A stretch of 64,000 bases of DNA from Neocallimastix lanati (nom. inval.) (taxonomy: Eukaryota; Neocallimastigomycota; Neocallimastigomycetes; Neocallimastigales; Neocallimastigaceae). Under the pieces are notes generated by a model that did no database searches, had not been told where the DNA came from, and was given only the letters and a program-made list of their open reading frames with translations. The DNA lies in the NCBI GenBank assembly GCA_016946835.1, contig JACVTC010000118.1, positions 56,001 through 120,000 of the forward strand, given 5' to 3'. The position numbers were made by a program, and so were the translations under genes. Positions 22,925-32,110 of the stretch are shown here, piece by piece; the first letter of the stretch is position 1; each line of letters starts with the position of its first letter.

Positions 22925-23615
22925 AAATTCGTTTTTTTTTAAATAAAATAATCTTTATTAATTAAAAAAAAATTAAATCTCTTTTTTGTTATTAACTATC
23001 ATATAGTCAATAACTAATACATCGATTTAATTATAGAAATTTACATGTATTTATATTTTTTCATTATTACATTATAATATATTATTTCTATCTAATTTGC
23101 ATATAAAACTATTTATTTATAAACAAAATATTTATTAATAAATTTATTAAATAATAATTAACTAAACTAAACAATAATTAATTCAATAAACTTTCAACTT
23201 ATTTACAATAATAATTAAATTTAATAACAACTCATTTATTATATATTTATTATATAAATATTATTAATACTAATGTTTATATATTTATAATTCAAAACTA
23301 TTTTTATAAACTATTTAAACTAATTTTAACTATTTAAAACTATTCCGAAATTAATTTTAAAGTATTTTAAACTAACTAAACTAAATTAACTAAGTTAAAT
23401 AGAATAACTATTTTAAATAAACTAAACTAAATTAACTAACTTAAATAAATTATTTAGATTAAAGTTATTATCCAAAATTATTTAAATAATAATTTTTCCT
23501 TTATGAAAAGTTTACATAAATTTATAATTAATTTTCATATACGTAAATCATAAATTTATGTAATTTTATTACATTAATTAATTATGTAATAATTAATTAT
23601 TAAAGATTTTATTAA
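22925..23615. other. ~690-bp AT-rich insertion between gag and protease of gypsy A
   Basis: The coding-like composition stops at about 23615 and resumes at about 22905. Between them is about 690 bp of AT-rich, palindrome-rich DNA, for example AAAGATTT-AATA-AAATCTTT at its right end. In element sense it starts TGTAAAG. Gag-side IPRIFIKV and protease-side ELFTKIKLRMKIPSTG flank it. It may be a small inserted element; exact ends and target duplication could not be fixed. Confidence 0.5.
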
Positions 23616-23619
23616 ATCT

Positions 23620-24718
23620 TTACAACCTTGATGAAAATCCTTGGAATAGACCCAAGAGGAGTATTTATGAAGGAGAGTTTATTCACTGGATTCTCAATTT
23701 TATTTATTGGAAATCCCTCTTTGAGTTTTTTGGTCCCATTCTATTCTTCGTATCAATATGTTTGTTGTGATTAATATTACTAATTTGGGACATACTACTC
23801 TTATTGTCTTTGAATTTGTTATAGGTTTCGTTGTTATCATTTCTAGACGATGAGTGTTCCTTCCATGATTTAAACTTCTTCTTCTTCTTCCTCTGTTCCT
23901 TGTCAGCAGAGTTATTTTTCCTTTTGTTCGGATCAAAATCCAAATGGCGATCCCTCTCGCTGTCGTATGTCATAAGCATACTTGAGTAGTTATCAATGGT
24001 TCTTCTCTGAGGTTCCAAGTCTAATAGCTTCTTCTTAACCAACGGATGAACACGGTCTTCAAAGAGTTCCAACTGGAGAATTTCGGGTATTTGTAGTTGG
24101 GTTGCGTACAACTTAAACTTGGTAACGAAGTCAGACGCGTTACCCCACTTATGTTTAAGTTCCTTAAGTCTTTTGAGTTTAAGGGAATCTGGGAGATCAG
24201 TAAGATGGAATTTCCTAAGCTCGTCCAAGAGTAACTCCGAATCGGGATTCTCCCTTTGTTTTTCACTCATAAAGATGTAATACCATTCAGAAGCGGAGCC
24301 TAAGTGAGCCTCAATAAATTCTACCCTTTTCTTTTCTGAGGCATAAAACTTCTCATAGTAGTCAAACTGGCGGCGGCACTTGAAAAGAATCTTTCAATGT
24401 CAGTATCTTTACCCTTGAATGAATTAATGTTGTCTAGATGATTTGAGGGGACTTCTAAGGAAGTGATAACAATATCCCCGTTATTTTGATGCTGGTATTC
24501 GAGACCTGGTTCCTTCCAGTGAGTTTTTCATTCAGGTCACGCATCGAATCCAATAGTGGTTGTAGGCTTCTCATAAGTTGTGTTTGGGTTTCCATAGCTT
24601 GGGCTATCGCGCTGAGACTAGTGGTGATATTCGTTGTTAGATCGTCTTTGTTGGTAGCATCTGATGACGAGCTAGCATTCTTATTAGCAGTATCGGCCTT
24701 AGATTTACTATCTTCCAT
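23620..24718 (-). pseudogene. gag: gypsy A Gag, frameshifted
   Basis: Starts MEDSKSKADTANKNASSSSD, shortly after the PBS. It breaks frame near 24480 (the open frame continues NNGDIVITSLEVPSNHLDNI) and again in the GCCGCCGCC run near 24370 (continues RRQFDYYEKFYASEKKRVEF). It then runs as an open capsid-like stretch (24270-23704: GSASEWYYIFMSEKQRE..., LKHKWGNASDFVTKF...). A Lys/Ser-rich basic tail follows instead of a zinc knuckle. A third shift near 23710 leads into GFPINKIENPVNKLSF before the AT-rich insertion. The capsid core matches gypsy Gag style. Confidence 0.8.
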
Positions 24719-24739
24719 GATTGTGATATCGGGGTATGG

Positions 24740-24755
24740 TCAATAAAAAGATCAA
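24740..24755 (-). promoter_or_regulatory. gypsy A primer-binding site, complementary to its own LTR
   Basis: Element-sense TTGATCTTTTTATTGA starts at the first base after the 5' LTR. It is the exact 16-nt complement of TCAATAAAAAGATCAA at 24926-24911 in the same LTR. No tRNA 3'-end complement (TGG...) is present there. This is the arrangement of Tf1-type self-priming. Confidence 0.75.
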
Positions 24756-25136
24756 TGTTAAATATATTAGCAATAGATTAGTGTTTACCGGGATATCACT
24801 CATTTATTCAACTTTATTTATTATTTTATTTTATTAATTATGTAAGTACTTTAATATCCTTGATGGATGGATTATAGTTTGTCTATTCCTAATATGTAGA
24901 CTTCTCAAAATTGATCTTTTTATTGAGAAGTAAAATTGGGAAGAAGGAAAAAAAAGAGAGATTTCTAATTCTTCGAAATATTATTTATTTTTATAGTATT
25001 TCATTACAAATATTTTTTGGACATAATGTAAAAATACTAATGGCTGAAATAATATATTATGTCCATTTATTTAATTGTAGTGGCGCATATATTAAAGAAA
25101 AGGATTTTTGATTTTAATTATGAGACATACATTACA
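24756..25136 (-). repeat. gypsy A 5' LTR (promoter, self-primer site)
   Basis: 381 bp. In element sense a TATAAAAA box at about 24994-24987 precedes the candidate start. CTTCTCAA and TTGAGAAG then form an 8-bp hairpin enclosing the 16-nt sequence complementary to the PBS (24911-24926). Confidence 0.9.
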
Positions 25137-25291
25137 AATTATTATATAATATTCTGTGGTACAAAAAATTTTTTATTTTTTGTATTACATTATTTTTGAT
25201 AACTCTAAATAATAATAATATTTTTTTATATTTTTATTTATTGTTATTAAAAAAAAATTTTTTTTAAAATAGTTTTAATAATTATTTTAAA

Positions 25292-26233
25292 AGCATCCGA
25301 AAAGATGTTCTTGAATTAGTATATATCAAAGGCATTCAAAGGCAACCCATCTGAGTTGTCAAAAAGTGCCTTAGTAATCTTGGAATACGACATTTCTATA
25401 TTAGAAATGTCTCCTTCATTGGTAAAGACATTTGTGAACTTACAGTTCTCAAAAGATCCGAACCAATGATAATTAGCATCCTTAAAGTTTTTGAAAACTT
25501 ATTTAAAGTTCTCGAAAACTTTAATCCCATAGATGTTGATAATGCCTCAACAGCTAATGATGAAGATATTCTTAGGGTAGAAAAAGCATGCTACCAAAGA
25601 ATATATGAAACTATTAATAGAAAAAGAAGTCCTGATTATATTAAGGACTTCTTTTCTAATGTTATCCAGAATATTAAATTTACCAAATTTAATATTCCTA
25701 CGCCCACACCTACTGTTGTTCCTGATGTAGAAGCCTCTACCTCAGGTAATAACTTCGCTGCTCCTCCTTCGGTTTGTGCCCCCGATAATGCTCCAGCCAC
25801 CACCAATGATGCTCCAGCTAACTCGCCCGGTTCGACCCCTGAAGTAGCCAATGCTGCCCGTCGTTCTAGTAAAGAAGCTATCTCTGCCTTTGCCCTTGCG
25901 CTAAAGGAAAGGGTAGTTAGCCCATCAAAGGGCTTTGCTGCTTTTAAGGCTGTTAATCCAAGTGGCCCTCTTGAATCCCCAGAGTTCAAAGGTACGTCTG
26001 AACTCTTTGAGGATGACGACCAAAACACGGAGGATGATAATGATTCAATTATCTCCTCAACGTTAACCCCTACAGTGCCAATTGAACACTATCAGGAAGT
26101 AGGGATGGATATGTATAGTGACACTATAATATTCAATTCCCCTAACATTCTGAATACTACTATTAATCCATTAAATCCTATGGATTATAGTTCTAAGGAT
26201 ATTATTGAATCTATGAAATATATCAAAGAATAA
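25292..26233 (+). pseudogene. Unrecognised retroelement-ORF1-like protein, C-terminal part
   Basis: The frame begins abruptly after AT-rich DNA (SIRKDVLELVYIKGIQRQPI). It has an in-frame TGA at about 25352-25354, then VVKKCLSNLGIRHFYIRNVS and FIGKDICELTVLKRSEP, and an open stretch from the ATG at 25466 to 26233 (255 residues). The open part has a helical N-terminus, a Pro/Thr/Ala/Ser-rich low-complexity centre (about 78-135) and an acidic patch (EDDDQNTEDDND). Codon use is much less AT-biased than the surroundings. The GIQRQP...LGIR...VSFIGK pattern resembles the first ORF of fungal non-LTR retrotransposons (inference from memory). No reverse transcriptase follows. Confidence 0.5.
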
Positions 26234-26741
26234 ATATATTTCATATGATTTCAGCTTTAATACATAAACTTATTTTATGAAAAATTTAAAACTTAATTTC
26301 TTTATAAAATTTATTTTAAAATATTTTTATAATAATTAAAAACTTTATATTCTTCCAATAACTATATAAATTCTTATATTAGAATTACTTTAATTAATCA
26401 TTTACTTTATATTATAAAAAAGAATAATTTTTCTTCCTTCAAAAATTTAAACTCTATATATCTATACTTTACTATTTTATTGAACTTTTATTTTCTCTTT
26501 TACTAAAAAATTGTATTAATTTACTTAAAATCATGTAGTCATGATTTCATATAATTTATATATACATTAATTAATTAATGTATTAACTATTAACTATTCG
26601 AATAATTTTAATAAAAATTACAAAGTTTAAAACCTAACCCCTAATGTATTCTAATTATAAATTAAGCATGGTTGATTCATTATAAAAAAAAATTATTGGA
26701 TTAAATAAATTTAGAATTTTTAAAAATTATAAATGTATATA

Positions 26742-26772
<31 letters not shown>

Positions 26773-26779
26773 GAAATAA

Positions 26780-26810
<31 letters not shown>

Positions 26811-26828
26811 TAAAAGAAATATTAAAAA
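26234..26828. other. AT-rich spacer with a poly(T)/poly(A) inverted pair
   Basis: No gene. About 29 T (26744-26772) and 26 A (26785-26810) are separated by 12 bases and could form a long hairpin just upstream of the ATG at 26829. This may hold the promoter of the downstream gene. Confidence 0.6.
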
Positions 26829-27695
26829 ATGTCAAATTATGACAATTTAATTCCAAGTACTACAAAATATTTTGGTTTACCGTTAAAATCAACCCATAAA
26901 ATATTAAAATGGCTTTTAAATGTACTTATTGATAAAAATACTTTTTTAATATAATGATATATATTTCTATATTTATTATAACTAATATATTTATTTTACT
27001 TAATAAATATTAGGTGATTCAATGGTTTTTAGTTATAAGTCAAATTACTTTATATAAAAAGAAGAGAAATTTAATAATTTCGATAATCTTTTTTATTGTT
27101 TTTTTTTTCGTGGGAATATTAATAGAAAGTCACGCTCATGTCGAATATTTAGTACTGATATTTTATTAATATAAATAATATATTTAAAAATAATAAATAA
27201 TAATTTTAATTTTATATTAATTTTAGTAATAATAATAATAAATATTAAATATTTTTATTTTATCTTTTTTAATTTTTATAATTTTTTTCATATATTTATT
27301 ATGGCATAAAGGAGTATATAAATGTTATTTTAATTATAATGTCTTTATTATTTATTTCAGAAATAGTTTTTATATTGAAAATAGTATTAAATTTAGAAAC
27401 TTTTAATGATTTTTTTAGTATTAAGCCAAAAGGAATTTGGTTTATTTCTATCTTCTTAATTTCGGGAATAATAATGGTAAGTAATATTATATTGTAATAA
27501 AAAATTATATTAATAAACTAATATTATTGTAATAAAAAATTATATTAACAAACTAATATTATTGTAATAAAAAATTATATTAATAATACTAATATATTTT
27601 TATTTTAGATTTTATATTGTTTAACACATAGAAAAAAGGCAATGATAGTTAAAGAAGAAGTAAAAAAGAATAAAGATTTAGAAGAAAATAATTAA
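26829..27695 (+). CDS. Small four-helix membrane protein, four exons (hypothetical)
   Basis: Proposed exons: 26829-26921, 27014-27151, 27312-27476, 27609-27695. All are phase 0 and give 160 residues. Introns start GTACTT, GTACTG and GTAAGT, and end ATTAG, AAAG and TTTTAG. The third donor and its acceptor are strong; the other donors are weaker. The protein starts MSNYDNLIPSTTKYFGLPLK. It has hydrophobic helices at about 27-44, 50-68, 79-102 and 118-137, separated by KKKR and IKPKG-type loops, and a charged tail (HRKKAMIVKEEVKKNKDLEE). Splicing exon 1 to 2 completes helix 1, which supports the model. No family recognised. The third intron holds three copies of a ~35-bp repeat. Confidence 0.55.
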
Positions 27696-28120
27696 TACTA
27701 TACTAAAGTATTTTTTTTTACATATAAAATAAAAATATATACTCATTTCAATATTAAATCAAAGTGTTAATACATATTTATTTAAAATAAATATTAAATA
27801 TGTATAATTAGAATTAGGACATCTCTATTTCACGATACTTTAAAATTAGATACAATATATATTATTAATAAAAATAAAAAGAATATAATAGAATTAATAT
27901 ATCATTATCAAATAATACTTTTAATAAAAATAAATATATTTATTTAATTTGTCATAAATTATAAAAAATATTTTAAAAAAAAAAAAAAAACTAATAATAT
28001 AAATTATTAAATTATAAAAAAATTAAATATATTAAAAAATAAAAAAAAAAATAAAATAATATAATAAATAAATAAATAAACAAATAAACAAATAAAAAAA
28101 ATAAATAAATAAATAAGCAA

Positions 28121-28157
<37 letters not shown>

Positions 28158-28672
28158 TAAACCGAAATGGTTAAAATAAAATAATCATAAAAATGCGATA
28201 TATTATAAATATTAAAAATAATATTTAGTAATATATAATTATATTTTTTTATGTAATAATTTTAAATTTATACCACAATAATTTGGATAATTGAGTTATA
28301 TTAAAATTTGAAATTAATTAAATCTGTTATATCTTATAAATTTAAATAAACATTTAATTTTTTTTATATTATTTTTATTACCTTTTTTCTTATAGTTTAA
28401 ATATCAATAAATATAAAGTTTAAAATACAAATTAATTATTAATCTTATCAATTATATTTTTATTCGTACAAAGAACACAATTAATTTCCATTTAAATTTT
28501 TTTTAAAAAAAAATTTCCATTTTTATAAGCGGCTTTTAATTTTTTTTTTTTTTTTTTTTTTTTATAAATTTGTTGGATATTAGAAAATTAAATCAAAAAT
28601 TATATATTCTTTATCCCTTTTTTCTTTTTTTTTTTTTATCTTTTAATTTTTTTTATCTCTTTTTTCTTTTTT

Positions 28673-28706
<34 letters not shown>

Positions 28707-29939
28707 TTTTCATCCCTCATCTTTCTTTTAAAAGAAATAAATATAAAGTTTAAAATAAAATTTATATTGTTTTAGCGTTCGTAACATTATATCATTAATC
28801 TTATCAATAATTTTTTTATGCGTACGAAGAACACAATTAATTTCCATTTAAATTTTTTAAAAAAAATTCCCATTTTTAACAAAATTATAAATTTTAAACT
28901 TTATTATTTATATTTTTTCACATATAAATTAATACATTTATAATAATAAATGGAATATAAAGTGATATACAACACAAAAGTTCGATGTACTTTTGTTGGG
29001 ATTTATTTATTAAATTTATTAATTTATTATTTATTTATTTATTTAATTTTATATAGAAACTACATATATTTAAAAAAACTATTTAACAACTTTCTTATAC
29101 TTTTAATTACAAACTAACTTAACATAATATAACTTTTAATCTTAACTTTTACACAACAACTACGACTCGACACGACAGCAGCTTCTCTTAATTCAGAGAA
29201 ATGCTTTATTTTTATGTTATTTAGTTATAATTAACTATTTAATTAATTGTTCTTGTAATTAGAATAAACTATTAATAATTATTATTTAAGGAAATATTTA
29301 ATAACTATATAAATATAAATATAAAATGATAAGAATATAATTAAAACATTGATTTATGCTATAAAATTATTATTAATTATAAATATAATTAATATATAGA
29401 AATCAAGCCACATATTGAAAATGTTGTAAAACTATTAGATTTAAATTTGACTTATGACATTAATTTATGTTTGAATAATAAAACTAATTTTATATTAATT
29501 AAGGTTTGAATATTTCATTTTATATCAAAAGTATACCAATTTCTTATTAAATAAAATAAATAGAAAATAAAATGATAGAGTAATAAATGTACTAAAGATA
29601 AATTAACTAAAATGTTTTATTAAAAAAAACTGATCGTTATATTATATACTATATATACTATATAATATATATATATATATATATTTTTTTTTTACAGCCA
29701 CAATTATTGTGAATTTTAATCTTTATTTATATATTTATTCTTATTCAAAATACATGAATATTTTTAAATTTAATAAAAAAATAAAAAAATCACTGAATTA
29801 ATAAAATAAATAAATATTATTTGTCCAATTTGAACATAATAATAAATGAAATAGTAACGTGAAATAAAAAGTAATATTCAAAAAATAAGTGTATAAATAA
29901 ATTCAGAAAAAAGCCCATATGCAACGAACCTCACTTCCT
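27696..29939. repeat. AT-rich DNA with a direct duplication and LTR-like debris
   Basis: Segments about 28408-28540 and 28737-28900 are direct repeats; both contain GAACACAATTAATTTCCATT. From 28997 a TGTTGGGATTT start is followed 160 bp later by a GC-richer patch (CTACGACTCGACACGACAGC, 29160-29180). This could be a solo LTR, but no second boundary or target duplication was found. A possible exon (IEIKPHIENVVKLLDLNLTY...) lies at about 29398-29503 on the plus strand between ATATAG and GTTTGA. (AT)n at about 29668-29684. Confidence 0.4.
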
Positions 29940-30045
29940 TATGGATTAGGGTTTGAATTGACTATCTGAAAGAAATTATGGTCTTCTCCTTCAGAAGCAT
30001 CGGCCCTACTAGCCTGTCTTACTGCATTTTCAGCGTTGACGCTCC
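29940..30045 (-). pseudogene. Orphan 3'-terminal exon of an unrecognised gene
   Basis: On the minus strand ACTAACCAG is a strong acceptor with a CTAAC branch-like motif. It is followed by 35 codons reading SVNAENAVRQASRADASEGE, DHNFFQIVNSNPNP, then TAA. Codon use is far less AT-rich than the DNA on both sides. No upstream exon could be found within the next few hundred bases of the minus strand (30046-30300), which are AT-rich. It is probably a captured or deleted gene end, or the rest lies beyond a long intron. Family not recognised. Confidence 0.45.
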
Positions 30046-30298
30046 TGGTTAGTTTAGAAAATTAAATAAATATATATATATATAATTACTACATATATAA
30101 AATAATTATTATATTTTTTTTATTTTATTTTAAATATCATTAATTATTATTAATACATTAATACCTTGTTTATATTATCAACAAAATTACATACGTAATT
30201 ATATAATTGAATAATTTTAAAAAAAATAAATATATAAATAGGTTTATAATTAGTATTTTTTATAATATTATATTAAAGTATTAATTTTATAAATTAAA

Positions 30299-30682
30299 AT
30301 GTTTAAAAAATTATTAACTGCTTTATTAATTGCTACTGCATGCATTACTTATGTTTGTGGTATAAAATTGGTTGGACCAGATATATATTCAGATATATCT
30401 CATCTATATTTCCTTAATTCTAGAGATTGCAAAAATACATATATATGTAAAGGTTATTGTATTATAAAAAATAGTAATCGTGGATTTTATGACTGTTTCC
30501 TCCGTAATTCAGTAGCTAATTATAGAGAAATCCCTGTTGGAGCATATCTTAGAGATATACAATATAAAAATCCAGATAAATGTAAATGGATTACTAGACA
30601 TATAAGTACCATAAATGGATGTTATTACACACCAAATAACACAAGAGGTGGAGTATATTCTAACAATCATAGTATTATTTAA
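30299..30682 (+). CDS. Secreted cysteine-rich small protein (hypothetical)
   Basis: 127 residues. Residues 1-21 form a classical signal peptide (basic MFKK, hydrophobic LLTALLIATACITYVCG). The mature part has six cysteines (44, 50, 54, 66, 95, 108), enough for three disulfides, plus aromatic and charged residues (CKGYCIIKNSNRGFYDC). No enzyme motif is visible. The ATG is the first in frame and is preceded by AT-rich DNA. The ORF ends eight bases before a decayed copia-like block. It is likely an extracellular small protein; role unknown. Codon use is host-like. Confidence 0.65.
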   Translation: MFKKLLTALLIATACITYVCGIKLVGPDIYSDISHLYFLNSRDCKNTYICKGYCIIKNSNRGFYDCFLRNSVANYREIPVGAYLRDIQYKNPDKCKWITRHISTINGCYYTPNNTRGGVYSNNHSII

Positions 30683-30689
30683 CCTAGCG

Positions 30690-32110
30690 TGAAATGGGTA
30701 TAGATAATAACTAATTCAATATAATCATAATGAAACCCTTAGTGATGAAAGGTATAATAAAATAATAAACAAAACCATGAGTTATATGCAAATAGATAAC
30801 GTTTATTCCATCTATAAATTATTCTTATTGATTGCATAATACTTTAATGTTATAATATTAAAATTCAAATATATAAATTCTTTTAGAAATTTGGATTTTA
30901 GGGGGAAGTAGGCAAAATAAATTAAAAACTTAAAATATAAAATATTAAAGAAATGTTACATAACTGATTATTTGTACTGATTATTTAAAAATAATATCTA
31001 CCTTGGAAATAAATATAATAGCCTAAGAATGAAAATTAGAATAAAATTAACCTACAAGGAGAAATTAATTGAAATATGGAATCTTTATCAATTATGAAGC
31101 AATTTATATTATTTATTAATAAGTTTAAATGACTAAAATAGCATAATTAATTATAAAAGAAATCAATTTTAATACCCCAAGATTATAGTTTATCAAAAAT
31201 ACCAATATAAAATAATCAACAATTTTATGTAAAAAAAACAAATAATTTCATAAGAGATTTCATAATAAATATTTAAAAGCAATCCCAAGATTAATACTAA
31301 ACCCACAAAAGAGTAATAAATAAAAGAATGATAAATTGGTTACCTCTTACCAACAAAAGTATACCCTGTTGCAAGGTTAATTACTTATCACACAAAAAGA
31401 GATTATAATAAATGGTTTCTATCTCTTTATCCAACGAAAGTAAGGTTGAAGACTATAAGTCGAAGATACCACTATAATAAATTTATACCTAAAAAAATTT
31501 TTAACAGGTTAATAATAATTTATATAATGATTGCAAGTTACTTTAATATAACAAAACTTAATTCAATGAAGTTTTTACAAAACTCATCCAATATGAATCT
31601 CGAAACTACAAAGCGAAAACAATATAAAAGTTAGCGCTAATCTATAAAGCGGATTATAAATGAAAGTGATGTAAAACCCAATATATAAGAGGTATTCACA
31701 AGGTATTCACTCAATTTGAGATGGTATAATATCACGCTTCAAGAGAAAGGTTTCCATCATGCAAATGGTAATATATAAACCATATATTATAAGATATGTT
31801 TTAGATACATCTAATATTAATGGTGTAATAATATTAAATACTTAGTTTTAGGGGGAAATTATTTGATTACAAATGTAATTAAGAAATTATTTTAATAATA
31901 TTTAAATCGAATTAAATAAATAAATAAAATATAATAATATCTTATTCATGTAAAATTAAAAGATTAATTTAGAATAGAAATAAATAATAGCTTAATAATA
32001 TCAAGTTAATATTATAAAATAGAATAACTTTATATACACCTATTCAGCAGTAAACCAATTTATTCATTATAGAATAACTAAGTTTAAGGGGGAATATTAC
32101 AATATGTGAA
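30690..32110 (+). repeat. Degenerate copia-like 3' end (copy I of a dispersed repeat)
   Basis: Alignable by eye with 41870-43010, copy II. It includes the ACCATGAGTTAT...CATCTA...AATTCAAATATATAAA unit that is amplified at 39-42 kb. It then carries three purine-rich tracts: TTTTAGGGGGAAG (30897), TTTTAGGGGGAAATT (31850) and TTTAAGGGGGAATATTA (32088). The last is followed by CAATATGTGAA, comparable to the PPT/LTR junction of copy II. No readable ORF. Confidence 0.5.

Larger units (their letters stand above)
19035..25136 (-). mobile_element. Ty3/gypsy chromovirus-type element 'gypsy A' (near-complete, coding regions broken)
   Basis: LTRs at 19035-19437 and 24756-25136, TG...CA ends, flanked by identical 5-bp AATTA (19030-19034 and 25137-25141). 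The order is gag, protease, RT, RNase H, integrase, chromodomain-like tail. PPT and PBS are both recognisable. The LTRs differ by four substitutions, one A-run length change and one 21-bp duplication. So the insertion is recent although gag, pol and IN carry frameshifts and stops. Gag lacks a CCHC knuckle and priming looks self-directed, both features of the Tf1/sushi group. Confidence 0.93.

Noticed and set aside
25636-26028. Antisense 130-residue ORF opposite the retroelement-like ORF
   Set aside because: It mirrors a codon-biased sense ORF; no start context or independent motif.
28997-29220. Solo LTR starting TGTTGGGATTT
   Set aside because: No matching second end, target duplication or second copy could be found; mentioned only in the region note.
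29917-30060. tRNA gene in the GC-richer patch
   Set aside because: No cloverleaf, no GGTTCGAATCC-type arm; it reads better as a terminal exon.
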